This document shows, in pieces, positions 1 to 13,230 of a stretch of DNA of 26,028 nucleotides (positions are counted from its first letter, which is position 1; the number at the start of each line of letters is the position of its first letter). The stretch lies in the NCBI GenBank assembly GCA_039105265.1, contig JAPFFF010000331.1:1-26028 (forward strand). Reading direction: 5' to 3'. The notes under the pieces were generated by a model. It saw only the letters and a list, made by a program, of their open reading frames with translations, did not search any database and was not told where the DNA came from. A program made the translations under genes and the position numbers. The stretch is from Tritrichomonas musculus (taxonomy: Eukaryota > Parabasalia > Tritrichomonadida > Tritrichomonadidae).

Positions 1-2190
1 TCATCAGATGCAACGAGAACTGCAGTTGAATCATCAGATTCAACGAGAACTGCAGTTGAATCATCAGATGCAACGAGAACTGCAGTTGAATCATCAGATG
101 CAACGAGAACTACAGTTGAATCATCAGATTCAACGAGAACTGCAGTTGAATCATCAGATGCAACGACAACTGCAGTTGAATCATCAGATGCAACGACAAC
201 TGCAGTTGAATCATCAGATTCAACGAGAACTGCAGTTGAATCATCAGATGCAACGAGAACTGCAGTTAAATAATAAGATGCAACGAGAACTACAGTTGAA
301 TCATCAGATGCAACGAGAACTGCAGTTGAATCATCAGATGCAACGAGAACTACAGTTGAATCATCAGATTCAACGAGAACTGCAGTTGAATCATCAGATG
401 CAACGAGAACTGCAGTTGAATCATCAGATGCAACGACAACTGCAGTTGAATCATCAGATGCAACGACAACTGCAGTTGAATCATCAGATGCAACGACAAC
501 TGCAGTTGAATCATCAGATGCAACGAGAACTACAGTTGAATCATCAGATTCAACGAGAACTGCAGTTGAACCATCAGATTCAACGAGAACTGCAGTTGAA
601 CCATCAGATTCAACGAGAACTGCAGTTGAATCATCAGATGCAACGAGAACTGCAGTTGAATCATCAGATGCAACGAGAACTGCAGTTAAATAATAAGATG
701 CAACAAGAACTGCAGTTGAATCATCAGATGCAACGAGAACTGCAGTTGAATCATCAGATGCAACGAGAACTGCAGTTGAATCATCAGATGCAGCGAGAAC
801 TGCAGTTGAATCATCAGATTCAACGAGAACTGCAGTTGAATCATCAGATGCAACAAGAACTGCAGTTGAATCATCAGATGCAACGAGAACTACAGTTGAA
901 TCATCAGATTCAACGAGAACTGCAGTTGAATCATCAGATGCAACGAGAACTGCAGTTGAATCATCAGATGCAACAAGAACTGCAGTTGAATCATCAGATG
1001 CAACGAGAACTACAGTTGAATCATCAGATTCAACGAGAACTGCAGTTGAATCATCAGATGCAACAAGAACTGCAGTTGAATCATCAGATTCAACGAGAAC
1101 TGCAGTTGAATCATCAGATGCAACAAGAACTGCAGTTGAATCATCAGATGCAGCGAGAACTGCAGTTGAATCATCAGATTCAACGAGAACTGCAGTTGAA
1201 TCATCAGATGCAACAAGAACTGCAGTTGAATCATCAGATGCAACGAGAACTACAGTTGAATCATCAGATTCAACGAGAACTGCAGTTGAATCATCAGATG
1301 CAACAAGAACTGCAGTTGAATCATCAGATGCAACGAGAACTACAGTTGAATCATCAGATTCAACGAGAACTGCAGTTGAATCATCAGATGCAACGACAAC
1401 TGCAGTTGAATCATCAGATGCAACGACAACTGCAGTTGAATCATCAGATTCAACGAGAACTGCAGTTGAATCATCAGATGCAACGAGAACTGCAGTTAAA
1501 TAATAAGATGCAACGAGAACTACAGTTGAATCATCAGATGCAACGAGAACTGCAGTTGAATCATCAGATTCAACGAGAACTGCAGTTGAATCATCAGATG
1601 CAACGAGAACTGCAGTTGAATCATCAGATGCAACGAGAACTACAGTTGAATCATCAGATTCAACGAGAACTGCAGTTGAATCATCAGATGCAACGACAAC
1701 TGCAGTTGAATCATCAGATGCAACGACAACTGCAGTTGAATCATCAGATTCAACGAGAACTGCAGTTGAATCATCAGATGCAACGAGAACTGCAGTTAAA
1801 TAATAAGATGCAACGAGAACTACAGTTGAATCATCAGATGCAACGAGAACTGCAGTTGAATCATCAGATGCAACGAGAACTACAGTTGAATCATCAGATT
1901 CAACGAGAACTGCAGTTGAATCATCAGATGCAACGAGAACTGCAGTTGAATCATCAGATGCAACGACAACTGCAGTTGAATCATCAGATGCAACGACAAC
2001 TGCAGTTGAATCATCAGATGCAACGACAACTGCAGTTGAATCATCAGATGCAACGAGAACTACAGTTGAATCATCAGATTCAACGAGAACTGCAGTTGAA
2101 CCATCAGATTCAACGAGAACTGCAGTTGAACCATCAGATTCAACGAGAACTGCAGTTGAATCATCAGATGCAACGAGAACTGCAGTTGAA
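1..2190. repeat. Left domain: 660-bp block repeated 1,530 bp downstream
   Basis: Units 1-660 match units 1531-2190 one for one by their variants (22 units). The match includes two or three consecutive G17C units at 151 and 421, the junction change at 271, and paired T1C units at 571 and 601. They diverge at 661, where the first copy has the junction variant and the second does not. A smaller repeat sits inside: 1321-1560 matches 1621-1860 (8 units, 300 bp apart). This domain uses the G28A form of the junction variant (TTAAATAATAAG at 271, 691, 1501 and 1801). The G28T form dominates from 2820 onward. Confidence 0.85.
691..1380. repeat. Cluster of G15A (CpG-less) units in short repeated triads
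   Basis: Units 691, 841, 961, 1051, 1111, 1201 and 1291 carry CAACAAG in place of CAACGAG, a much higher local density than elsewhere. A three-unit pattern (G15A unit, G22A unit, G10T unit) recurs at 841, 961, 1201 and 1291. This points to local amplification of about 90-120 bp steps. The stretch lies between the two 660-bp copies of the left domain. Confidence 0.75.
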
Positions 2191-4830
2191 TCATCAGATG
2201 CAACGAGAACTGCAGTTGAATCATCAGATGCAACGAGAACTGCAGTTGAATCATCAGATGCAGCGAGAACTGCAGTTGAATCATCAGATTCAACGAGAAC
2301 TGCAGTTGAATCATCAGATTCAACGAGAACTGCAGTTGAATCATCAGATGCAACGAGAACTGCAGTTGAATCATCAGATGCAACGAGAACTGCAGTTGAA
2401 TCATCAGATTCAACGAGAACTGCAGTTGAATCATCAGATTCAACGAGAACTGCAGTTGAATCATCAGATTCAACGAGAACTGCAGTTGAATCATCAGATG
2501 CAACGAGAACTGCAGTTGAATCATCAGATTCAACGACAACTGCAGTTGAACCATCAGATTCAACGAGAACTGCAGTTGAATCATCAGATGCAACGAGAAC
2601 TGCAGTTGAATCATCAGATGCAACGAGAACTGCAGTTGAATCATCAGATTCAACGAGAACTGCAGTTGAATCATCAGATGCAACGAGAACTGCAGTTGAA
2701 TCATCAGATTCAACGAGAACTGCAGTTGAACCATCAGATTCAACGAGAACTGCAGTTGAATCATCAGATGCAACGAGAACTGCAGTTGAATCATCAGATG
2801 CAACGAGAACTGCAGTTTAATAATAAGATGCAACGAGAACTGCAGTTGAATCATCAGATGCAACGAGAACTGCAGTTGAATCATCAGATGCAACGAGAAC
2901 TGCAGTTGAATCATCAGATGCAGCGAGAACTGCAGTTTAATAATAAGATGAAACAAGAACTGCAGTTGAATCATCAGATGCAACGAGAACTGTAGTTGAA
3001 TCATCAGATGCAACGAGAACTGCAGTTGAATCATCAGATGCAACGAGAACTGCAGTTGAATCATCAGATGCAGCGAGAACTGCAGTTGAATCATCAGATT
3101 CAACGACAACTGCAGTTGAACCATCAGATGCAACAAGAACTGCAGTTGAATCATCAGATGCAACGAGAACTGCAGTTGAATCATCAGATGCAACGAGAAC
3201 TGCAGTTGAATCATCAGATGCAGCGAGAACTGCAGTTGAATCATCAGATTCAACGAGAACTGCAGTTGAATCATCAGATTCAACGAGAACTGCAGTTGAA
3301 TCATCAGATTCAACGAGAACTGCAGTTGAATCATCAGATTCAACGAGAACTGCAGTTGAATCATCAGATTCAACGAGAACTGCAGTTGAATCATCAGATG
3401 CAACGAGAACTGCAGTTGAACCATCAGATTCAACGAGAACTGCAGTTGAATCATCAGATGCAACGAGAACTACAGTTGAATCATCAGATTCAACGAGAAC
3501 TGCAGTTGAATCATCAGATGCAACGAGAACTACAGTTGAATCATCAGATGCAACGAGAACTGCAGTTGAATCATCAGATGCAACGAGAACTGCAGTTGAA
3601 TCATCAGATGCAACGAGAACTGCAGTTGAACCATCAGATTCAACGAGAACTGCAGTTGAATCATCAGATGCAACGAGAACTACAGTTGAATCATCAGATT
3701 CAACGAGAACTGCAGTTGAATCATCAGATGCAACGAGAACTACAGTTGAATCATCAGATTCAACGAGAACTGCAGTTGAATCATCAGATGCAACAAGAAC
3801 TGCAGTTGAATCATCAGATGCAACGACAACTGCAGTTGAATCATCAGATTCAACGAGAACTGCAGTTGAACCATCAGATTCAACGAGAACTACAGTTGAA
3901 TCATCAGATTCAACGAGAACTGCAGTTGAATCATCAGATTCAACGAGAACTACAGTTGAATCATCAGATTCAACGAGAACTGCAGTTGAATCATCAGATG
4001 CAACGAGAACTACAGTTGAATCATCAGATTCAACGAGAACTGCAGTTGAATCATCAGATGCAACGACAACTGCAGTTGAATCATCAGATGCAACGACAAC
4101 TGCAGTTGAATCATCAGATGCAACGAGAACTGCAGTTGAATCATCAGATGCAACGAGAACTGCAGTTTAATAATAAGATTCAACGAGAACTGCAGTTGAA
4201 TCATCAGATGAAACAAGAACTGCAGTTGAATCATCAGATGCAACAAGAACTGCAGTTGAATCATCAGATTCAACGAGAACTGCAGTTGAATCATCAGATT
4301 CAACGAGAACTGCAGTTGAACCATCAGATTCAACGAGAACTACAGTTGAATCATCAGATTCAACGAGAACTGCAGTTGAATCATCAGATTCAACGAGAAC
4401 TACAGTTGAATCATCAGATTCAACGAGAACTGCAGTTGAATCATCAGATGCAACGAGAACTACAGTTGAATCATCAGATTCAACGAGAACTGCAGTTGAA
4501 TCATCAGATGCAACGACAACTGCAGTTGAATCATCAGATGCAACGACAACTGCAGTTGAATCATCAGATTCAACGAGAACTGCAGTTGAATCATCAGATG
4601 CAACGAGAACTGCAGTTGAATCATCAGATTCAACGAGAACTGCAGTTGAATCATCAGATGCAACAAGAACTGCAGTTGAATCATCAGATTCAACGAGAAC
4701 TGCAGTTGAATCATCAGATGCAACGAGAACTGCAGTTGAATCATCAGATGCAACGAGAACTGCAGTTGAATCATCAGATGCAACGAGAACTGCAGTTGAA
4801 TCATCAGATGCAACGAGAACTGCAGTTTAA

Positions 4831-4950
4831 TAATAAGATTCAACAAGAACTGCAGTTTAATCATAAGATTCAACGAGAACTGCAGTTTAATCATAAGATT
4901 CAACGAGAACTGCAGTTTAATAATAAGATGCAACAAGAACTGCAGTTGAA
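4831..4950. repeat. Four-unit AT-rich signature, marker of the higher-order block
   Basis: Four consecutive units start TAATAAG, TCATAAG, TCATAAG and TAATAAG, each preceded by TTTAA instead of TTGAA, and the first and last carry G15A. The same run occurs at 10951, 17221, 21961, 23401 and 24331. In the last three, the third unit is TCATCAG instead of TCATAAG. This splits the six copies into an older form (4831, 10951, 17221) and a derived or converted form on the right side of the window. Confidence 0.88.
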
Positions 4951-6330
4951 TCATCAGATGCAACGAGAACTGCAGTTGAATCATCAGATTCAACGAGAAC
5001 TGCAGTTGAATCATCAGATGCAACGAGAACTGCAGTTGAATCATCAGATGCAACGAGAACTGCAGTTGAATCATCAGATTCAACGAGAACTGCAGTTGAA
5101 TCATCAGATGCAACGAGAACTGCAGTTGAACCATCAGATTCAACGAGAACTGCAGTTGAATCATCAGATGCAACGAGAACTACAGTTGAATCATCAGATT
5201 CAACGAGAACTGCAGTTGAATCATCAGATGCAACGAGAACTACAGTTGAATCATCAGATTCAACGAGAACTGCAGTTGAATCATCAGATGCAACAAGAAC
5301 TGCAGTTGAATCATCAGATTCAACGAGAACTGCAGTTGAATCATCAGATTCAACGAGAACTGCAGTTGAACCATCAGATTCAACGAGAACTACAGTTGAA
5401 TCATCAGATTCAACGAGAACTGCAGTTGAATCATCAGATTCAACGAGAACTACAGTTGAATCATCAGATTCAACGAGAACTGCAGTTGAATCATCAGATG
5501 CAACGAGAACTACAGTTGAATCATCAGATTCAACGAGAACTGCAGTTGAATCATCAGATGCAACGACAACTGCAGTTGAATCATCAGATGCAACGACAAC
5601 TGCAGTTGAATCATCAGATTCAACGAGAACTGCAGTTGAATCATCAGATGCAACGAGAACTGCAGTTGAATCATCAGATTCAACGAGAACTGCAGTTTAA
5701 TAATAAGATGAAACAAGAACTGCAGTTGAATCATCAGATGCAACGAGAACTGCAGTTGAATCATCAGATGCAACGAGAACTGCAGTTGAATCATCAGATG
5801 CAACGACAACTGCAGTTGAATCATCAGATGCAACGAGAACTGCAGTTTAATAATAAGATGAAACAAGAACTGCAGTTGAATCATCAGATGCAACGACAAC
5901 TGCAGTTGAATCATCAGATGCAACGAGAACTGCAGTTGAATCATCAGATGCAACGACAACTGCAGTTGAATCATCAGATTCAACGAGAACTGCAGTTGAA
6001 TCATCAGATTCAACGAGAACTGCAGTTGAATCATCAGATGCAACGAGAACTGCAGTTGAATCATCAGATGCAACGAGAACTACAGTTGAATCATCAGATT
6101 CAACGAGAACTGCAGTTGAACCATCAGATTCAACGAGAACTGCAGTTGAACCATCAGATTCAACGAGAACTGCAGTTGAATCATCAGATGCAACGAGAAC
6201 TGCAGTTGAATCATCAGATGCAACGAGAACTGCAGTTTAATAATAAGATGCAACAAGAACTGCAGTTGAATCATCAGATGCAACGAGAACTGCAGTTGAA
6301 TCATCAGATGCAACGAGAACTGCAGTTGAA

Positions 6331-7075
6331 TCATCAGATGCAGCGAGAACTGCAGTTGAATCATCAGATTCAACGAGAACTGCAGTTGAATCATCAGATT
6401 CAACGAGAACTGCAGTTGAATCATCAGATGCAACGAGAACTGCAGTTGAATCATCAGATGCAACGAGAACTACAGTTGAATCATCAGATTCAACGAGAAC
6501 TGCAGTTGAATCATCAGATTCAACGAGAACTGCAGTTGAATCATCAGATTCAACGAGAACTGCAGTTGAATCATCAGATGCAACGAGAACTGCAGTTGAA
6601 TCATCAGATTCAACGACAACTGCAGTTGAACCATCAGATTCAACGAGAACTGCAGTTGAATCATCAGATGCAACGAGAACTGCAGTTGAATCATCAGATG
6701 CAACGAGAACTGCAGTTGAATCATCAGATTCAACGAGAACTGCAGTTGAATCATCAGATGCAACGAGAACTGCAGTTGAATCATCAGATTCAACGAGAAC
6801 TGCAGTTGAACCATCAGATTCAACGAGAACTGCAGTTGAATCATCAGATGCAACGAGAACTGCAGTTGAATCATCAGATGCAACGAGAACTGCAGTTTAA
6901 TAATAAGATGCAACGAGAACTGCAGTTGAATCATCAGATGCAACGAGAACTGCAGTTGAATCATCAGATGCAACGAGAACTGCAGTTGAATCATCAGATG
7001 CAGCGAGAACTGCAGTTTAATAATAAGATGAAACAAGAACTGCAGTTGAATCATCAGATGCAACGAGAACTGTAG
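6331..7075. repeat. Sub-block shared by five places in the array
   Basis: A run starting with an A13G unit (CAGCGAG), passing a G10T plus G17C unit and a T1C unit, and ending in two TTTAATAATAAG junctions is found at 2251, 6331, 8401, 12451 and 18751. In four of these the run ends with the stop-making C23T unit (2971, 7051, 9121, 19471). In the fifth, the matching unit at 13501 has the normal base, and about 330 bp of extra units lie between 12811 and 13200. The offsets 4,080, 2,070, 6,120 and 10,350 bp between copies are all whole numbers of units. Confidence 0.8.
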
Positions 7076-7380
7076 TTGAATCATCAGATGCAACGAGAAC
7101 TGCAGTTGAATCATCAGATGCAACGAGAACTGCAGTTGAATCATCAGATGCAGCGAGAACTGCAGTTTAATAATAAGATGAAACAAGAACTGCAGTTGAA
7201 TCATCAGATGCAACGAGAACTGCAGTTGAATCATCAGATGCAACGAGAACTGCAGTTGAATCATCAGATGCAGCGAGAACTGCAGTTTAATAATAAGATG
7301 AAACAAGAACTGCAGTTGAATCATCAGATTCAACGAGAACTGCAGTTGAATCATCAGATGCAACGAGAACTGCAGTTGAA

Positions 7381-8040
7381 TCATCAGATGCAACGAGAAC
7401 TGCAGTTGAATCATCAGATGCAACGAGAACTGCAGTTGAATCATCAGATTCAACGAGAACTGCAGTTGAATCATCAGATGCAACGACAACTGCAGTTGAA
7501 TCATCAGATTCAACGAGAACTGCAGTTGAATCATCAGATTCAACGAGAACTGCAGTTGAATCATCAGATGCAACGAGAACTGCAGTTGAATCATCAGATT
7601 CAACGAGAACTGCAGTTTAATAATAAGATTCAACGAGAACTGCAGTTTAATAATAAGATGAAACAAGAACTGCAGTTGAATAATCAGATGCAACGAGAAC
7701 TGCAGTTGAATCATCAGATGCAACGAGAACTGCAGTTGAATCATCAGATGCAACGAGAACTGCAGTTGAATCATCAGATTCAACGAGAACTGCAGTTGAA
7801 TCATCAGATGCAACGACAACTGCAGTTGAATCATCAGATTCAACGAGAACTGCAGTTGAATCATCAGATTCAACGAGAACTGCAGTTGAATCATCAGATG
7901 CAACGAGAACTGCAGTTGAATCATCAGATTCAACGAGAACTGCAGTTTAATAATAAGATTCAACGAGAACTGCAGTTTAATAATAAGATGAAACAAGAAC
8001 TGCAGTTGAATAATCAGATGCAACGAGAACTGCAGTTGAA
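7381..8040. repeat. Perfect 330-bp tandem duplication (11 units, two copies)
   Basis: Units 7381-7710 and 7711-8040 agree unit for unit, including the rare triplet of a G10T TAATAAG unit, a C11A plus G15A unit and a TAATCAG unit at 7621-7710 and 7951-8040. Identity stops at 7351 against 7681 on the left and at 7711 against 8041 on the right. These are the breakpoints expected of an unequal exchange of exactly 11 units. Confidence 0.88.
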
Positions 8041-8340
8041 TCATCAGATTCAACGACAACTGCAGTTGAATCATCAGATTCAACGAGAACTGCAGTTGAA
8101 TCATCAGATGCAACGACAACTGCAGTTGAATCATCAGATGCAACGAGAACTGCAGTTGAATCATCAGATTCAACGAGAACTGCAGTTGAACCATCAGATT
8201 CAACGAGAACTGCAGTTGAACCATCAGATTCAACGAGAACTGCAGTTGAATCATCAGATGCAACGAGAACTGCAGTTGAATCATCAGATGCAACGAGAAC
8301 TGCAGTTAAATAATAAGATGCAACAAGAACTGCAGTTGAA

Positions 8341-11300
8341 TCATCAGATGCAACGAGAACTGCAGTTGAATCATCAGATGCAACGAGAACTGCAGTTGAA
8401 TCATCAGATGCAGCGAGAACTGCAGTTGAATCATCAGATTCAACGAGAACTGCAGTTGAATCATCAGATTCAACGAGAACTGCAGTTGAATCATCAGATG
8501 CAACGAGAACTGCAGTTGAATCATCAGATGCAACGAGAACTACAGTTGAATCATCAGATTCAACGAGAACTGCAGTTGAATCATCAGATTCAACGAGAAC
8601 TGCAGTTGAATCATCAGATTCAACGAGAACTGCAGTTGAATCATCAGATGCAACGAGAACTGCAGTTGAATCATCAGATTCAACGACAACTGCAGTTGAA
8701 CCATCAGATTCAACGAGAACTGCAGTTGAATCATCAGATGCAACGAGAACTGCAGTTGAATCATCAGATGCAACGAGAACTGCAGTTGAATCATCAGATT
8801 CAACGAGAACTGCAGTTGAATCATCAGATGCAACGAGAACTGCAGTTGAATCATCAGATTCAACGAGAACTGCAGTTGAACCATCAGATTCAACGAGAAC
8901 TGCAGTTGAATCATCAGATGCAACGAGAACTGCAGTTGAATCATCAGATGCAACGAGAACTGCAGTTTAATAATAAGATGCAACGAGAACTGCAGTTGAA
9001 TCATCAGATGCAACGAGAACTGCAGTTGAATCATCAGATGCAACGAGAACTGCAGTTGAATCATCAGATGCAGCGAGAACTGCAGTTTAATAATAAGATG
9101 AAACAAGAACTGCAGTTGAATCATCAGATGCAACGAGAACTGTAGTTGAATCATCAGATGCAACGAGAACTGCAGTTGAATCATCAGATGCAACGAGAAC
9201 TGCAGTTGAATCATCAGATGCAGCGAGAACTGCAGTTGAATCATCAGATTCAACGACAACTGCAGTTGAACCATCAGATGCAACAAGAACTGCAGTTGAA
9301 TCATCAGATGCAACGAGAACTGCAGTTGAATCATCAGATGCAACGAGAACTGCAGTTGAATCATCAGATGCAGCGAGAACTGCAGTTGAATCATCAGATT
9401 CAACGAGAACTGCAGTTGAATCATCAGATTCAACGAGAACTGCAGTTGAATCATCAGATTCAACGAGAACTGCAGTTGAATCATCAGATTCAACGAGAAC
9501 TGCAGTTGAATCATCAGATTCAACGAGAACTGCAGTTGAATCATCAGATGCAACGAGAACTGCAGTTGAACCATCAGATTCAACGAGAACTGCAGTTGAA
9601 TCATCAGATGCAACGAGAACTACAGTTGAATCATCAGATTCAACGAGAACTGCAGTTGAATCATCAGATGCAAAGAGAACTACAGTTGAATCATCAGATG
9701 CAACGAGAACTGCAGTTGAATCATCAGATGCAACGAGAACTGCAGTTGAATCATCAGATGCAACGAGAACTGCAGTTGAACCATCAGATTCAACGAGAAC
9801 TGCAGTTGAATCATCAGATGCAACGAGAACTACAGTTGAATCATCAGATTCAACGAGAACTGCAGTTGAATCATCAGATGCAACGAGAACTACAGTTGAA
9901 TCATCAGATTCAACGAGAACTGCAGTTGAATCATCAGATGCAACAAGAACTGCAGTTGAATCATCAGATGCAACGAGAACTGCAGTTGAACCATCAGATT
10001 CAACGAGAACTACAGTTGAATCATCAGATTCAACGAGAACTGCAGTTGAATCATCAGATTCAACGAGAACTACAGTTGAATCATCAGATTCAACGAGAAC
10101 TGCAGTTGAATCATCAGATGCAACGAGAACTACAGTTGAATCATCAGATTCAACGAGAACTGCAGTTGAATCATCAGATGCAACGACAACTGCAGTTGAA
10201 TCATCAGATGCAACGACAACTGCAGTTGAATCATCAGATGCAACGAGAACTGCAGTTGAATCATCAGATGCAACGAGAACTGCAGTTTAATAATAAGATT
10301 CAACGAGAACTGCAGTTGAATCATCAGATGAAACAAGAACTGCAGTTGAATCATCAGATGCAACAAGAACTGCAGTTGAATCATCAGATTCAACGAGAAC
10401 TGCAGTTGAATCATCAGATTCAACGAGAACTGCAGTTGAACCATCAGATTCAACGAGAACTACAGTTGAATCATCAGATTCAACGAGAACTGCAGTTGAA
10501 TCATCAGATTCAACGAGAACTACAGTTGAATCATCAGATTCAACGAGAACTGCAGTTGAATCATCAGATGCAACGAGAACTACAGTTGAATCATCAGATT
10601 CAACGAGAACTGCAGTTGAATCATCAGATGCAACGACAACTGCAGTTGAATCATCAGATGCAACGACAACTGCAGTTGAATCATCAGATTCAACGAGAAC
10701 TGCAGTTGAATCATCAGATGCAACGAGAACTGCAGTTGAATCATCAGATTCAACGAGAACTGCAGTTGAATCATCAGATGCAACAAGAACTGCAGTTGAA
10801 TCATCAGATTCAACGAGAACTGCAGTTGAATCATCAGATGCAACGAGAACTGCAGTTGAATCATCAGATGCAACGAGAACTGCAGTTGAATCATCAGATG
10901 CAACGAGAACTGCAGTTGAATCATCAGATGCAACGAGAACTGCAGTTTAATAATAAGATTCAACAAGAACTGCAGTTTAATCATAAGATTCAACGAGAAC
11001 TGCAGTTTAATCATAAGATTCAACGAGAACTGCAGTTTAATAATAAGATTCAACAAGAACTGCAGTTGAATCATCAGATGCAACGAGAACTGCAGTTGAA
11101 TCATCAGATTCAACGAGAACTGCAGTTGAATCATCAGATGCAACGAGAACTGCAGTTGAATCATCAGATGCAACGAGAACTGCAGTTGAATCATCAGATT
11201 CAACGAGAACTGCAGTTGAATCATCAGATGCAACGAGAACTGCAGTTGAACCATCAGATTCAACGAGAACTGCAGTTGAATCATCAGATGCAACGAGAAC

Positions 11301-12810
11301 TACAGTTGAATCATCAGATTCAACGAGAACTGCAGTTGAATCATCAGATGCAACGAGAACTACAGTTGAATCATCAGATTCAACGAGAACTGCAGTTGAA
11401 TCATCAGATGCAACAAGAACTGCAGTTGAATCATCAGATTCAACGAGAACTGCAGTTGAATCATCAGATTCAACGAGAACTGCAGTTGAACCATCAGATT
11501 CAACGAGAACTACAGTTGAATCATCAGATTCAACGAGAACTGCAGTTGAATCATCAGATTCAACGAGAACTACAGTTGAATCATCAGATTCAACGAGAAC
11601 TGCAGTTGAATCATCAGATGCAACGAGAACTACAGTTGAATCATCAGATTCAACGAGAACTGCAGTTGAATCATCAGATGCAACGACAACTGCAGTTGAA
11701 TCATCAGATGCAACGACAACTGCAGTTGAATCATCAGATTCAACGAGAACTGCAGTTGAATCATCAGATGCAACGAGAACTGCAGTTGAATCATCAGATT
11801 CAACGAGAACTGCAGTTTAATAATAAGATGAAACAAGAACTGCAGTTGAATCATCAGATGCAACGAGAACTGCAGTTGAATCATCAGATGCAACGAGAAC
11901 TGCAGTTGAATCATCAGATGCAACGACAACTGCAGTTGAATCATCAGATGCAACGAGAACTGCAGTTTAATAATAAGATGAAACAAGAACTGCAGTTGAA
12001 TCATCAGATGCAACGACAACTGCAGTTGAATCATCAGATGCAACGAGAACTGCAGTTGAATCATCAGATGCAACGAGAACTGCAGTTGAATCATCAGATT
12101 CAACGAGAACTGCAGTTGAATCATCAGATTCAACGAGAACTGCAGTTGAATCATCAGATGCAACGAGAACTGCAGTTGAATCATCAGATGCAACGAGAAC
12201 TACAGTTGAATCATCAGATTCAACGAGAACTGCAGTTGAACCATCAGATTCAACGAGAACTGCAGTTGAACCATCAGATTCAACGAGAACTGCAGTTGAA
12301 TCATCAGATGCAACGAGAACTGCAGTTGAATCATCAGATGCAACGAGAACTGCAGTTTAATAATAAGATGCAACAAGAACTGCAGTTGAATCATCAGATG
12401 CAACGAGAACTGCAGTTGAATCATCAGATGCAACGAGAACTGCAGTTGAATCATCAGATGCAGCGAGAACTGCAGTTGAATCATCAGATTCAACGAGAAC
12501 TGCAGTTGAATCATCAGATTCAACGAGAACTGCAGTTGAATCATCAGATGCAACGAGAACTGCAGTTGAATCATCAGATGCAACGAGAACTACAGTTGAA
12601 TCATCAGATTCAACGAGAACTGCAGTTGAATCATCAGATTCAACGAGAACTGCAGTTGAATCATCAGATTCAACGAGAACTGCAGTTGAATCATCAGATG
12701 CAACGAGAACTGCAGTTGAATCATCAGATTCAACGACAACTGCAGTTGAACCATCAGATTCAACGAGAACTGCAGTTGAATCATCAGATGCAACGAGAAC
12801 TGCAGTTGAA
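8341..12810. repeat. Higher-order repeat block, copy 2
   Basis: This stretch repeats the variant order of 2191-6690, with only a handful of single-unit differences across about 4.5 kb. It begins directly where copy 1 ends, so the pair is a large direct tandem duplication. Beyond 12811 the order departs from copy 1, then rejoins it at 13351 (matching 6901) with an offset of 6,450 bp. The extra 330 bp is explained by the 11-unit expansion next to it. Confidence 0.85.
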
Positions 12811-13140
12811 TCATCAGATTCAACGAGAACTGCAGTTGAATCATCAGATGCAACGAGAACTGCAGTTGAATCATCAGATGCAACGAGAACTGCAGTTGAA
12901 TCATCAGATGCAACGAGAACTACAGTTGAACCATCAGATTCAACGAGAACTGCAGTTGAATCATCAGATTCAACGAGAACTGCAGTTGAATCATCAGATT
13001 CAACGAGAACTGCAGTTGAATCATCAGATGCAACGAGAACTGCAGTTGAATCATCAGATTCAACGACAACTGCAGTTGAACCATCAGATTCAACGAGAAC
13101 TGCAGTTGAATCATCAGATGCAACGAGAACTGCAGTTGAA
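12601..13140. repeat. 330-bp local expansion
   Basis: Units 12631-12810 match units 12961-13140 (six units, 330 bp apart). They include the G10T plus G17C unit at 12721 and 13051, each followed by a T1C unit. The units just before each run, 12601 and 12931, differ only by T1C. The equivalent place in copy 1 (6481-6690) has a single run, so this expansion arose after the large duplication or was lost from copy 1. Confidence 0.72.
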
Positions 13141-13230
13141 TCATCAGATGCAACGAGAACTACAGTTGAATCATCAGATTCAACGAGAACTGCAGTTGAA
13201 TCATCAGATGCAACGAGAACTGCAGTTGAA

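Larger units (their letters stand above)
2191..8340. repeat. Higher-order repeat block, copy 1 (about 6.15 kb)
   Basis: This is 205 units whose order of variants is repeated from 8341. The offset is 6,150 bp between about 2191 and 3810, and 6,120 bp between about 3870 and 6690, after a one-unit length difference near 3811-3870. Shared landmarks include the C23T unit at 2971 (copy at 9121), the T1C plus G15A unit at 3121 (9271), and a four-unit AT-rich signature at 4831-4950 (10951-11070). Differences found between 2191 and 6690 are few: G22A at 8521 but not 2371, C14A at 9674, the 3811/3841 pair against 9961, G10T at 11041 but not 4921, and G17C at 5941 but not 12061. The right part (6691-8340) corresponds only loosely to 12811 onward. 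Confidence 0.85.
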